Assembly (NCBI GenBank): GCA_910585375.1
Contig: CAJUCZ010000012.1
Coordinates: 1-53,108 of the forward strand
Source: an uncultured Alphaproteobacteria bacterium
GTDB lineage: Bacteria; Pseudomonadota; Alphaproteobacteria; RF32; CAG-239
Length of the DNA stretch: 53,108 nucleotides
Direction: 5' to 3'
Part shown: in pieces, positions 25,233 to 33,617 of the stretch
How the letters are laid out: the number at the start of each line of letters is the position of its first letter
How positions within the stretch are numbered: position 1 is the stretch's first letter
The notes under the pieces: generated by a model
What the model was told of the DNA's origin: nothing
Seen by the model: only the letters and a program-made list of their open reading frames with translations
Databases searched by the model: none
Translations under genes and position numbers: made by a program

Positions 25233-26408
25233 TTATTTTTCAATCATGGTTTTGACGTGTTCTTTTAACTTGGCGACAACGTCAGATTTGGGCGTATATT
25301 TTTCTTCAAACGGCGGAATAGTTTCCCAGCCCAGTTCTTCGTAAATTTTCTGAATCTGGTTGACAACGCCGGGTTTCCAACCGTAAGAACCAAAAGCAAA
25401 AGCCTTTTTATTCTTGGGTTTCAGACCTTTCATATAGGTTGTAAAGGCGGCAACGCGCGGAAACATTTCATTATTCAGCGTCGGCGTGCCGATACAAACA
25501 TAGCGCGCATCCAAAAAGTCTACAATCACTTCCGAAATATGGGTTTCGGTCAGACAGCGTTTGACAACCGGAATGCCGGCATCCTGAAAGACTTCCATAA
25601 CAGCATTGGCCAAAGTGGCGGTAGCGCCCCACATTGTGTCATAAACAATAACGGCTTTGCCTTTGTTTTTGCCGGAAGCCCATTCGTCATACAGCTTCAG
25701 AATCGTACTGACTTCTTTTTCGCCCGACCAAATGCAGCCGTGGGAAGGCGCAATCATGTCAATTTCCAATCCGTCCAAGCCGCTCAAAGCCTTTTCTGCC
25801 TGAGCACCGAACGGAAACAGGATGTTGGCATAATATTTTTTGGCTTCTTCACAGACAACGTCAAAAGGCTGGTCTTTTACAAAAATGCTATCCGTACAAA
25901 AATGTTGACCGAAACCGTCATTCGGCAGAAGCAGCTTGTCTTCCGCCACATATGTCACCATGGAATCCGGCCAGTGCAGCATCGGCGTGGTTACAAAAGT
26001 CAAGGTTCTTTTACCGATCGAAACGCTGTCGCCGGTTTTAATAATCTGAAATTTCCAGTCGGTTGTATCATAATGCTCATTCAGCGCGCGTTCGCCGGCA
26101 GCATTGGTCAGGATTGTGGCCTGCGGCGCGAGCTTCATGATTTCCGGCATATTTCCGGAGTGGTCCATTTCAACATGGTTGACAACGACATAAGCTATTT
26201 TGGAGAAATCGGTAACGCTTTTGACGCGGGCAATCTGTTCGTCTGACAGATAATGCTTGGCGCCGTCAACCAGAGTGATTTTTTCATCCATAATCAGATA
26301 TGAGTTATAGGTTGAGCCGCGCGGCGTTTTGTAACCGTGAAATTCCGTCAGGTTCCAGTCTTTGACCCCTGTCCAGTAAATGTCTTTTTTGATTTCTACT
26401 GCGTTCAT
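25233..26408 (-). CDS. fprA: A-type flavodiiron protein (FprA-like O2/NO reductase)
   Basis: A 391-aa protein with two domains. The N-terminal metallo-beta-lactamase-like domain has the diiron ligands in NHVEMDHSGN, with later His/Asp in MLHWPDSM and PSHGCIW. A flavodoxin domain from about residue 250 binds FMN (IVYDTMWGATATL; IGTPTLNNEMFP). It reduces O2 to water or NO to N2O in the cytosol of anaerobes, taking electrons from rubredoxin or a similar donor. No C-terminal rubredoxin is fused. Shine-Dalgarno AAGGAGAG precedes the ATG. It is divergent from perR-rbr, sharing a control region with them. Confidence 0.93.
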   Translation of the reverse strand: MNAVEIKKDIYWTGVKDWNLTEFHGYKTPRGSTYNSYLIMDEKITLVDGAKHYLSDEQIARVKSVTDFSKIAYVVVNHVEMDHSGNMPEIMKLAPQATILTNAAGERALNEHYDTTDWKFQIIKTGDSVSIGKRTLTFVTTPMLHWPDSMVTYVAEDKLLLPNDGFGQHFCTDSIFVKDQPFDVVCEEAKKYYANILFPFGAQAEKALSGLDGLEIDMIAPSHGCIWSGEKEVSTILKLYDEWASGKNKGKAVIVYDTMWGATATLANAVMEVFQDAGIPVVKRCLTETHISEVIVDFLDARYVCIGTPTLNNEMFPRVAAFTTYMKGLKPKNKKAFAFGSYGWKPGVVNQIQKIYEELGWETIPPFEEKYTPKSDVVAKLKEHVKTMIEK

Positions 26409-26491
26409 ATTTCTCTCCTTAAAATGAATATCAGTTTTCTTTTAAATAATACTGAAAAAGTTTATTGACAATGGCTTTTTTTAGTTATAAA

Positions 26492-26512
26492 CAATAATAG
26501 TAATCATTATTG
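26492..26512. promoter_or_regulatory. Likely PerR/Fur operator upstream of perR
   Basis: A perfect inverted repeat, CAATAAT (26492-26498) and ATTATTG (26506-26512), with a 7-bp spacer, lies 16 bp before perR. It resembles the AT-rich PerR/Fur box. A TTGACA at 26465-26470 heads toward perR. Autoregulation, with divergent control of fprA, is the simple reading. Confidence 0.6.
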
Positions 26513-26528
26513 ATTTTGGTGAAGTGAT

Positions 26529-26915
26529 ATGAACTATTCCAGACAAAGAGAGCTTATTCTTAAGATTGTTCAAAGCGATATGAGCCATCCGACCGTTGAT
26601 TCGGTTTATCAGGCTTTACGCCGTGAAATTCCGAATGTGAGTTTGGCGACTGTTTATCGGAATCTGAATCTGCTGGCAGAAAGCGGCGAAATCCGAAAGA
26701 TAGAATCGCTGGACGGCACTGCCCATTTTGATTTTAATACTGGAAAGCATTATCATTTTATTTGCATTCACTGCAATAAAGTTTATGATATCCCCTGCGA
26801 CGTTGCTCCGGAGGTTGATAAAAAAGCCGAAGAGCTGTGCGGGGTTAAAGTAATATCTCATGACATTTCTTTTCAGGGAATTTGTCACGAATGTCTGAAA
26901 CTCAAGAAAAATTAA
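26529..26915 (+). CDS. perR: Peroxide-sensing regulator, PerR-like (Fur family)
   Basis: A 128-aa Fur-family protein. The winged-helix DNA-binding domain spans residues 1-75 with TVYRNLNLL as recognition helix. The metal/dimer domain has HYHFICIHCNKVYD and CHECLKL, two CxxC pairs for structural zinc. Lying between a flavodiiron gene and rubrerythrin makes a PerR role (metal-catalysed peroxide sensing) more likely than iron uptake control. It is followed after 18 bp by rbr with AAGGAG, likely one operon. Confidence 0.85.
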   Translation: MNYSRQRELILKIVQSDMSHPTVDSVYQALRREIPNVSLATVYRNLNLLAESGEIRKIESLDGTAHFDFNTGKHYHFICIHCNKVYDIPCDVAPEVDKKAEELCGVKVISHDISFQGICHECLKLKKN

Positions 26916-26933
26916 TTTAAGGAGTCTTGTACT

Positions 26934-27473
26934 ATGGAACTAAAAGGATCTAAAACCGAAAAAAATCTGATGGACGCTTTTGCCGGAGAATCTCAGGCCC
27001 GCAACAAATATACTTACTATGCTTCCAAAGCCAAAAAAGAAGGCTATAATATTATCGCCGAAAAGTTTGAGCAAACTGCCAACAATGAAAAAGAGCATGC
27101 CAAACTTTGGTTTAAGCTCCTGCACGGCGGCGCTGTTCCTTCTACCATGGAAAATCTGAAAGATGCCGCTGCCGGTGAAAATTATGAATGGACCGATATG
27201 TATGCCCGTATGGCCAAAGAGGCACGCGAAGAAGGTTTTGAAAAAATTGCTTATTTGTTTGAAGCCGTCGGCAAAATTGAAAAAGGTCATGAAGAACGGT
27301 ATCAGGCTCTGCTCGATTCTTTGTGTGAAGGCAAAATTTTTGAACGCCCGACCAAAGTTATCTGGGAATGCGGAAACTGCGGACATCGCGTTGAATCTCC
27401 GAAAGCTCCGGAAAAATGCCCTGTATGCGATCACCCGCAAGCTTATTTCTTTGAATTGCAGGAACAATTCTAA
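26934..27473 (+). CDS. rbr: Rubrerythrin
   Basis: A 179-aa protein with the classic layout. A four-helix diiron bundle (residues 1-140) carries ExxxH-type ligands in FAGESQARNKY, NNEKEHAKLW and IEKGHEERY. A C-terminal rubredoxin-like domain has WECGNCGHRV and CPVCDHP holding the Cys4 iron. It reduces hydrogen peroxide in the cytosol of anaerobes and receives electrons through rubredoxin-type chains. It is downstream of perR and should be induced by peroxide. A strong bidirectional terminator follows. Confidence 0.96.
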   Translation: MELKGSKTEKNLMDAFAGESQARNKYTYYASKAKKEGYNIIAEKFEQTANNEKEHAKLWFKLLHGGAVPSTMENLKDAAAGENYEWTDMYARMAKEAREEGFEKIAYLFEAVGKIEKGHEERYQALLDSLCEGKIFERPTKVIWECGNCGHRVESPKAPEKCPVCDHPQAYFFELQEQF

Positions 27474-27488
27474 TCTGACGGAAGAAGA

Positions 27489-27514
27489 AAAAGCGGGAGT
27501 TTTCTCCCGCTTTT
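27489..27514. terminator. rbr terminator
   Basis: The stem AAAAGCGGGAG/CTCCCGCTTTT has a 4-nt loop and a six-T tail. It also serves the minus-strand XRE gene, which ends at 27519. Confidence 0.9.
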
Positions 27515-27518
27515 TTAT

Positions 27519-27860
27519 TTAACCTTCTATCTCTTCTTCCAAAGCTTCAAAGCTGCCGTCAGGTGCTTCGCTGATTTCTTCCGGTTCAGCATTGTCCGGT
27601 TCATTCGGATCCGGCGCCACCAAGCGCAGTTCTATTCTTCTGTTATAATATTTCAGCATCTTTTTAAGCACGTTTAATTTCAAGACACCGCGACCTAATT
27701 CGATATCGTCAAGTTCACGTTCCGTTATTTTCAGTTTTTTACACACCTGCCACACCCGAAGCTGCCGTTCATGGCGTTCAAAGAACAAAGCAAAACCTAA
27801 TGTCTTGTTGAAATTTCTTAAATGGTCTTGCGCCGTAGTATGATAATAAAATTTTCCCAT
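27519..27860 (-). CDS. Small XRE-type helix-turn-helix regulator 1
   Basis: A 113-aa protein. A basic N-terminal segment precedes a helix-turn-helix (about residues 35-75; V-W-Q-V-C-K-K-L, then TERELDDIELGRG) and a helical part (RRIELRLV). The acidic C-terminal tail is rich in Pro and Glu. I place the start at ATG 27860, with GGAG nine nt upstream; a GTG at 27875 overlaps that ribosome site. It is preceded by the RNA leader at 27861-28042, shared with the XRE gene at 34415. The leader probably makes expression conditional. The target is unknown. Confidence 0.7.
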   Translation of the reverse strand: MGKFYYHTTAQDHLRNFNKTLGFALFFERHERQLRVWQVCKKLKITERELDDIELGRGVLKLNVLKKMLKYYNRRIELRLVAPDPNEPDNAEPEEISEAPDGSFEALEEEIEG

Positions 27861-28042
27861 TTCTTTTAGCTCCACTATTTTGTTAAAACAAAACCGCCTT
27901 TAAAATTAAAGGCGGGGAGCTGAAAAACTGTCATCAACAGTCACCATTATTCGTTGCGCGAACGCACTTATTTCCGGCACTCCCCGTAACAGGGATTAAT
28001 GATGAGATGTTTTTCAGACACCACAGTCCGTCTCCGGACTGC
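27861..28042 (-). ncRNA. Structured leader RNA upstream of XRE regulator 1
   Basis: Minus strand, about 180 nt. In order it has: hairpin CAGTCC/GGACTG (28024-28041), hairpin GGTGT/ACATC, a TCCC hairpin, a TGCG-TTCG-CGCA hairpin, an ACTGT/ACAGT hairpin and an intrinsic terminator (27894-27915). GGAG and the start codon follow. A long-range pair CGGGGAG (27986-27980) with CTCCCCG (27919-27913) overlaps the terminator's 5' arm by 3 nt. The second copy keeps all helices with changed bases. This looks like an attenuator or riboswitch-like element of a type I do not recognise. Confidence 0.8.
27894..27915 (-). terminator. Intrinsic terminator inside the XRE 1 leader
   Basis: The 10-bp stem CCGCCTTTAA/TTAAAGGCGG has a 2-nt loop, followed on the minus strand by TTTTGTTTT. 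It lies only about 34 bp ahead of the start codon, so it can gate expression of the downstream gene. Confidence 0.85.
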
Positions 28043-28049
28043 GTTAGTT

Positions 28050-28077
28050 AGCATAACGTATCAGCGGAAATTTGCAA
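28050..28077 (-). promoter_or_regulatory. Promoter of leader RNA 1
   Basis: Minus-strand TTGCAA (28077-28072), 16-bp spacer, TATGCT (28055-28050), placing the transcript start at about the conserved GCAGTCC. The second copy has the same hexamer and spacing. Confidence 0.65.
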
Positions 28078-28123
28078 GCGGATTTTTTCAGAGAAGCGGC
28101 AGAATAATAAGCGCATATAAAAT

Positions 28124-28155
28124 CCCCTCGGTTCTTTGGCAAGAATTCCGAGGGG
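28124..28155 (-). terminator. Terminator of the 28161-28913 gene
   Basis: CCCCTCGG/CCGAGGGG, extended by TTCTT/AAGAA with a two-base bulge, is followed by a T-rich run on the minus strand. Confidence 0.85.
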
Positions 28156-28160
28156 CGTTT

Positions 28161-28913
28161 TTACACAGCTTTCTTTTTAGCTGTTTTCAACGCTTGTTTT
28201 TGTTGAACAAGCGCGTCTAAATGAAATTGTTCCAACTCACAGCCTTTGACATAATCGGTGGACTGTAGTTTTACGGAACCCTGAAAACGACAACGGCCTT
28301 CTACATTCCGGCAATTGCCACAATCACAATTTTTACCGCTTAACAGTAACCTTTGTTTGCTTTTGACAATGGCTCGTTCCAAAAGTTCCGGATCCGTCAT
28401 GTCGGCAATTTCATCTTTCAGTCTTTTACACTGACTGGCACGCCGCAATGTTGCATATTCGCTTCGCAGTGTCTGTTCGTATTTTCGGGCTCGCATTTTA
28501 TTTTTTATGCCAAAATATAAAAACAGCACCACGGCAGAAAAGCACGGTATCAGAACAACAAAAGCTATCCCTACTCCCAACAAGACGCCCAAACCAGCCA
28601 CTACGCAGACAACAGCCAGAATTAATGCAATTTCACTGCGGGTTACATTTGATTGGTCACCGATTTTTTCAGCAGAAAGCGTAACAAGACCTAAGGTTCG
28701 GAAAATACCGCCGCTTATCAGTCCCTGCCAGAAAAAACGATTTTCAAAATCAAATGTCTGAAACAGCCACCAAATAAAGGCAATTCCAAGAATATACAGC
28801 AAAAAACTTCTGTTAACCAACTCGCGCGCTTTCACAATTTCTGCCCCTTTTGCAATAGCTTTGAATGTAAAAAAAACCGCAAGAAGCATTAATAAAACTT
28901 TTAATCCATCCAT
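28161..28913 (-). CDS. Membrane protein with C-terminal Cys cluster (250 aa)
   Basis: I do not recognise the family. Four predicted membrane helices lie in the first 150 residues (an anchor near residues 5-22, then around 40-60, 95-120 and 120-140). They are followed by a basic helical region and a Cys cluster, NCDCGNCRNVEGRCRF (near residue 205), that could bind a metal or an Fe-S centre. I start at 28913 because the promoter TTGACA-N17-TATACC (28974-28946) overlaps the longer frame's first codon. A terminator follows. A membrane-linked sensor or redox role is possible but unproven. Confidence 0.7.
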   Translation of the reverse strand: MDGLKVLLMLLAVFFTFKAIAKGAEIVKARELVNRSFLLYILGIAFIWWLFQTFDFENRFFWQGLISGGIFRTLGLVTLSAEKIGDQSNVTRSEIALILAVVCVVAGLGVLLGVGIAFVVLIPCFSAVVLFLYFGIKNKMRARKYEQTLRSEYATLRRASQCKRLKDEIADMTDPELLERAIVKSKQRLLLSGKNCDCGNCRNVEGRCRFQGSVKLQSTDYVKGCELEQFHLDALVQQKQALKTAKKKAV

Positions 28914-28945
28914 AATTATATAAATTTTAATTTTTATTCGGAATA

Positions 28946-28974
28946 GGTATAGCAAATTTTGACAAAATTGTCAA
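28946..28974 (-). promoter_or_regulatory. Promoter of the 28161-28913 gene
   Basis: Minus-strand TTGACA (28974-28969), 17-bp spacer, TATACC (28951-28946). Its position excludes the upstream in-frame start at 28955. Confidence 0.65.
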
Positions 28975-29054
28975 TTATAATTTAACATAAAATCAATCCC
29001 GCAAAAATCTTTAGACGCATTTGATTTTTGCGGGACGATTTTGCAGCATATATA

Positions 29055-30263
29055 TTATATTATTTTATAGTTGTAATTTGCAAACAGCGGTGCGGCGTTA
29101 TAAGTCGAACCTTTTTTAGGCCGGTCAAAAAAGGCTGCCAGCTTTTCCAGTTCCGCATTTTTGCGTTTCTGAGCCTTGTCTCTGGTCCAACGGCTCGCCA
29201 GTTGGAATTTGCGCTTTAAGGCAATTTTGTTTTTGGCAATAAAGAATACCGGACCCGATTTGCGTTTTTTACTGACTGCCGTCCACACGGGAACATCCGC
29301 TTTTGCAACCTTCAGAGGAGCCGCGGCCAAAGTCTTTTTGACAAAGACGGTAGATACCGGCAATGTATGTTCATGGGGTTTCAACAGTTCAAATTTCAGT
29401 CCAAACGGGTTTTCACGGTTCTGATACATCAGCGCCAAAAATTCCATTTTATTGCAGTTTTGGGTTTTCTTTTCCCAAGAAGCCTTGTACATTCCGTATA
29501 AATCAACGGCATATCCTTTAATTGGTGCGCCTTTGTTCCAATAAGACAGCGGCGTGATTTTTTCACGGTTATAACTCATAAACTGCGCCACGCCATTTTT
29601 GTCTTTACCCAGATAGGTAATGGCGTGATAACCGCTGGAATTGTTTTCCTTGCTTTCGATTATAAAGATTGCGCCCTTGCCTACTTTGTCAATTTCTTTG
29701 TTCAGATTTGAGCTTTTGATGACAAATTTATTACCATATTCCTTTTTTGATTTTCTCAGCATAAAGTCGATAAAGCCTTTGCAATGCGCTTTGGTATAAG
29801 AATCGTCCGTAGACAAATCGGGCAGAATGTCTGTTAAGTCCGGCGACAACCGGCTGTTGCGGGCATAATTGGACATGGTGGCAGCCAAGCAGTAAAACGT
29901 ATTGCCGCCCTTGATATTCAATCCGCCGAAAAATTTTTCCTGAATCATTTTATTTTGCTGGCGCTTTTTCAAAGATATAAATTCCTCGTACTGGCGGCGC
30001 AGAGAATCTAAAGCGTTATCGAAGAACCAATCCGCACGCTTGCTGATTTCTTCTTCTTTATTGACCGCATTAAAAGACACGTTCCGGATATTTCCGGCTG
30101 AAAATCCCGCATTATACGATTTTGCCGCAATATCCTGACGGACGGGGCTGATCAAAGTGGCGGCACTTGCCCCCACATACAACATCATTCTGGTGAAGAA
30201 ACGGTTTTTCTTTATGCGATTCAGCCGTTTCAGCACCTCTTTTTTGCTGGCTGTCTTACTCAT
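29055..30263 (-). CDS. Papain-fold-like protein (402 aa), putative cysteine peptidase
   Basis: A basic N-terminus with one hydrophobic segment (residues 25-42) suggests a signal or anchor. A possible catalytic core follows: GGNTFYCLAATMSNYARN supplies a Cys, SGYHAITYLG a His and QFMSYNRE an Asn, the order seen in papain-like and NlpC-type enzymes. The C-terminal 100 residues are very basic (many Lys/Arg) and may bind nucleic acid or a surface polymer. The family is not identified, and the catalytic call rests only on residue order. The ATG lacks a clear Shine-Dalgarno sequence. A host- or cell-wall-directed secreted enzyme is one possibility. Confidence 0.55.
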   Translation of the reverse strand: MSKTASKKEVLKRLNRIKKNRFFTRMMLYVGASAATLISPVRQDIAAKSYNAGFSAGNIRNVSFNAVNKEEEISKRADWFFDNALDSLRRQYEEFISLKKRQQNKMIQEKFFGGLNIKGGNTFYCLAATMSNYARNSRLSPDLTDILPDLSTDDSYTKAHCKGFIDFMLRKSKKEYGNKFVIKSSNLNKEIDKVGKGAIFIIESKENNSSGYHAITYLGKDKNGVAQFMSYNREKITPLSYWNKGAPIKGYAVDLYGMYKASWEKKTQNCNKMEFLALMYQNRENPFGLKFELLKPHEHTLPVSTVFVKKTLAAAPLKVAKADVPVWTAVSKKRKSGPVFFIAKNKIALKRKFQLASRWTRDKAQKRKNAELEKLAAFFDRPKKGSTYNAAPLFANYNYKII

Positions 30264-30481
30264 TATATTTTACCTAAATTTCGGATGTGATAACTCTTGA
30301 AAAGTTGTCTTTTTTCTAGGAAAATTTATTTAAAAAATCATTAATTTTTTCACAAGCTGGGGATAACTCCGACTGTTTATTTTATTTCTTAATTTTGTGT
30401 AAATTTTTCTTTACAACAACGGTTAAAAAATTGTAAAACTTTTTTAAGAATTATGTATTTTTGGAAGAGAAGTTTTTTAAG

Positions 30482-31009
30482 ATGACAAATATAATTAAAT
30501 TTTCAGCCCTTTGTTTTTCAATCATCTTTTTTGCCGGTTGCCGGACTCAGGTTCAGCCTGCGATTGTACCGGCCGTGGAAGTGCCTGCCGTGAAAGAAAC
30601 AAAACTCGGCATTATCGGCGCAGTCGAGCCGGTTTATTTTCTGCCGATGAAATCTCCGTTTGAGGCCAGAATCGATACCGGCGCCGAAAACTCCGCCATT
30701 GACGTAACTTCTCTTAAAACTTTTGAGCGCGATGGGGAAAAATGGGTTTCTTTTGTTTTGATCAATGACGAAACCGGCGAAACCCGCCGCTTTGAAAAAG
30801 AGATTGTCCGGCAGGCCACCATCAAACGCAGCCATAAAGATGAAAAACGTCATGTCGTGAGCATGGAAATCAAACTCGGAAACGAGATTATTTCTGCAAA
30901 CTTCTCTCTTGCAAACCGTGAAAAATTTGAATATCAGGCGCTTATCGGACGCAACATTCTGACCGGCCGCGCCATTGTTGACACTTCTGTTTCCCATACT
31001 TTGAACTAA
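30482..31009 (+). CDS. Retropepsin-like (Zn_protease/RimK-associated) lipoprotein
   Basis: A 175-aa protein. A lipoprotein signal ends in FFAGC, placing Cys at the mature N-terminus. The rest is a single retropepsin-like domain with ARIDTGAENSAIDV (catalytic Asp-Thr-Gly), a central basic strand and ALIGRNIL. The family was once called ATP-dependent zinc protease. It travels with a 7TM-transglutaminase gene and an ATP-grasp ligase gene, as here. I use ATG 30482; the frame opens at a TTG 21 bp earlier. It probably cleaves a modified peptide or protein in the envelope. Confidence 0.8.
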   Translation: MTNIIKFSALCFSIIFFAGCRTQVQPAIVPAVEVPAVKETKLGIIGAVEPVYFLPMKSPFEARIDTGAENSAIDVTSLKTFERDGEKWVSFVLINDETGETRRFEKEIVRQATIKRSHKDEKRHVVSMEIKLGNEIISANFSLANREKFEYQALIGRNILTGRAIVDTSVSHTLN

Positions 31010-31022
31010 CTGGATTTATGTG

Positions 31023-32570
31023 ATGAAAAAGTTTTTTTCCGTACGCTGCATCCTGACTTATCTTCTTGTCTTATCGGCCGTTTATGCCGCTTATGCCGCT
31101 TATTATAAAATCGAGTACTGGGGTTTTAATTTTGCTCCCAAGCAGAACACCAACGTCTGGACGATTGAAGCGCATGTATCTTTTACGCCGAACGGAGAAC
31201 CGATTAAGGTATCTCTCGCCCGCCCGACCGCAAGCAGCGAATTTAAAATTTTGGAAGAAGACGTGGTTGCCAACGGCTTTAAAGTGGGAAAAATTAATAA
31301 AAACGCGCCGCGCATCATCGCTACGGCCAAGGCTAAAGACAGCGGCGAGCAAAACCTTTATTACCGCGTTTTACTTTTTGACAATATTGACGGCAAAGGC
31401 CGGATTAAGGCAACGCCCCCCAAAAAACCCGATATGCCGGTAATGGACGACCAAGTCCGCGATGTTGCCAAAGAACTTTTAAAACTTGCAAAAAAACAGT
31501 ATCCTGATGACGAATGGCCGGCAAGAATCATCAAACTGCTTAACCAGACGCCGCCGGAACCGACGGTCGTGGCCTTTCTGCCGATGAAAAAATCGCAAAA
31601 AGATATGGCGCAGGCTGTCAAGACACTGCTGGCAACGGAAGGCGTGCCTTCCAGAATTGCCCGCGGCATCAAGCTGGTCGAAAACAAAAAGTCAATGTCC
31701 GCCGATTTGATGATTGAGGCTTATGTAAACGGCAAGTGGAAGCTCTTTAACCTGAAAACCGGCGAAAAAGGGCTGCCCAAAAATTTTGTTATTTTTCAAC
31801 GCGGCGGCGACTCTCTGCTCGATGTCGAAGGCGGTGAAGATTCCGTTGTCAAGTTTTCAGTGTTGAAGTCAATCACCTCTTCTTTCAAGCTGGCGGGCAA
31901 ACGCGCCGAACTGGCCGACCAGAAGGTTCGTTTTGACTACTCCATTTATAACCTCCCGCTGGCGGAGCAAAACACCCTCAAATGGCTTTCAATCTTTCCG
32001 CTGGCAATTCTGGTCGTGGTCGTCATGCGCAACGTGGTCGGGATTCAGACAATGGGAACGTTTACGCCCATGCTGCTGGCGATGGCGCTGACAAAAACCG
32101 GTTTTATCCCCGGGTTGATTGCTTTCGGCGTGATTATCGCTCTCGGCCTGTTTATCCGCTTCTGGCTTTCAAAGCTCAACCTGCTGCTGGTACCAAGAAT
32201 CTCCGCCGTTGTTATCTTTGTTATTCTGATTATGCAGTTTCTGACAATTGTCGGATATCAGTTTGACTTCAAAATCGGGCTTTCCGCAGTGTTCTTCCCG
32301 ATCATTATCATGGCGTGGATTATTGAACGCGCTTCCATTACCTGGGAAGAAGACGGCGCCGTAAACGCCTGCCGCGAAGTCTTTTACAGCCTGATTGTGG
32401 CCATTATCACCTATTTTATTGTCAGCAGCGAATATATCCGCCACATTATGTTTGCCTTTGACGAACTGAATTTGGTCATTTTGTTTACGGTCATGCTGCT
32501 CGGCACTTATACCGGATACCGTCTGACAGAGCTGACCCGTTTTGCACCGCTGGTTAAGGACAAGAAATAA
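31023..32570 (+). CDS. Inactive transglutaminase-like protein with 7TM domain
   Basis: A 515-aa protein. One N-terminal helix is followed by a periplasmic domain. Its later part (residues 135-260) resembles a transglutaminase fold without an obvious catalytic triad. Seven membrane helices then run from about residue 320 to the end (WLSIFPLAILVVVVM and onward). The arrangement fits the known inactive-transglutaminase/7TM family. The start ATG at 31023 is preceded by an in-frame GTG at 31020. Its stop overlaps the ATG of the next gene (TAATG), so the pair is coupled. It is probably the membrane partner for the ATP-grasp ligase. Confidence 0.85.
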   Translation: MKKFFSVRCILTYLLVLSAVYAAYAAYYKIEYWGFNFAPKQNTNVWTIEAHVSFTPNGEPIKVSLARPTASSEFKILEEDVVANGFKVGKINKNAPRIIATAKAKDSGEQNLYYRVLLFDNIDGKGRIKATPPKKPDMPVMDDQVRDVAKELLKLAKKQYPDDEWPARIIKLLNQTPPEPTVVAFLPMKKSQKDMAQAVKTLLATEGVPSRIARGIKLVENKKSMSADLMIEAYVNGKWKLFNLKTGEKGLPKNFVIFQRGGDSLLDVEGGEDSVVKFSVLKSITSSFKLAGKRAELADQKVRFDYSIYNLPLAEQNTLKWLSIFPLAILVVVVMRNVVGIQTMGTFTPMLLAMALTKTGFIPGLIAFGVIIALGLFIRFWLSKLNLLLVPRISAVVIFVILIMQFLTIVGYQFDFKIGLSAVFFPIIIMAWIIERASITWEEDGAVNACREVFYSLIVAIITYFIVSSEYIRHIMFAFDELNLVILFTVMLLGTYTGYRLTELTRFAPLVKDKK

Positions 32571-33526
32571 TGTTTGGCTGGTTTTCTTCCTATGTTTCGC
32601 CCAGACGGCTGAAAGAAGCCGGCGTTATGGGCATGAACGACCGGAACTACAGTATTATCGCCAGATATAACAAGCGCAGTCTTTATCCTTTGGTTGACGA
32701 CAAGGTTCAGACCAAGATTCTGGCCAATAAAATCGGTATTAACACGCCGCGGATGATCGGCGTGATAGAGTTTCAGCATCAGGTCAAAAATATTCTGGAA
32801 ATTGTCAAAGGCTACAAAGAATTTGTGGTTAAGCCGGCTCACGGCAGCGGCGGCCAAGGGGTTTTGGTCATTCGTTCCTACACGGCAGAGAGCTTTGAGA
32901 CGCCGTCAGGACGCAAAATCAGCTTCAAAGAACTGTATCAGCATGTTTCCAACATTTTGAGCGGGCTTTATTCTCTGGGCGGAAAATATGACGTGGCGCT
33001 GATTGAGGAGCTGGTTCATTTCAGCGATATTTTCAAGAATTTCAGCTATCAGGGTATTCCTGACGTGCGCGTGATTGTGTATAAAGGTTTTCCGGCAATG
33101 TCGATGATGCGGCTTTCAACGGCAGCTTCCGGCGGGCGGGCCAATCTGCACCAAGGCGCTGTCGGCGTCGGTCTCGACATCAAAACCGGACTTCCGCTCA
33201 GAGCCGTGATGTACAACAAGCCGATTTTAAAACAACCGGACACGGGGGCTGACCTGATGCAGCTCAAAGTGCCGTTTTGGCGCGAACATCTGGAGATTGC
33301 CTCCCTTGGCTATGACATGACCGGACTGGGTTATATGGGCGCCGATATTGTGCTTGACCGTGACCGCGGGCCGATGATGTTAGAGTTGAACGCCCGTCCG
33401 GGGCTGGCGATTCAGATTGCAAACGGCATTGGGCTGGCAGGCCGGCTGAAAGAGATTGACGAGACTTATCCGACCGGACTGAACGCGCAGGAGCGTGTGG
33501 ATTATGTTTTAGGCCGGCTGAAATAA
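32570..33526 (+). CDS. ATP-grasp ligase, RimK-like/alpha-L-glutamate ligase-related
   Basis: A 318-aa cytosolic ATP-grasp protein. Visible features are the ATP-binding EFVVKPAHGSGGQGVLVI (near residues 85-102), IEELVHF, the DVRVIVYKG strand and the metal-binding MMLELNARPGLAIQIANG. It matches the glutamate-ligase-like family found next to the 7TM-transglutaminase and retropepsin-like genes. It should form an amide bond between a carboxylate and an amino acid or peptide amine. The substrate is not known. It overlaps its upstream partner by one base. Confidence 0.85.
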   Translation: MFGWFSSYVSPRRLKEAGVMGMNDRNYSIIARYNKRSLYPLVDDKVQTKILANKIGINTPRMIGVIEFQHQVKNILEIVKGYKEFVVKPAHGSGGQGVLVIRSYTAESFETPSGRKISFKELYQHVSNILSGLYSLGGKYDVALIEELVHFSDIFKNFSYQGIPDVRVIVYKGFPAMSMMRLSTAASGGRANLHQGAVGVGLDIKTGLPLRAVMYNKPILKQPDTGADLMQLKVPFWREHLEIASLGYDMTGLGYMGADIVLDRDRGPMMLELNARPGLAIQIANGIGLAGRLKEIDETYPTGLNAQERVDYVLGRLK

Positions 33527-33617
33527 AATTCCGCAAAATTTAGTGCAATTTTAATCTCCAGTCCCTATATTAGTTTTCAGATAAAACATATTAAATTTAT
33601 AAAAAGAGGATTGTGCC

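Noticed and set aside
31080..31106. Short tandem repeat TTATGCCGC as a phase-variation tract
   Set aside because: It is a brief in-frame coding repeat (Ala/Tyr) in the 7TM gene; too few units and a 9-bp unit that would not shift the frame.
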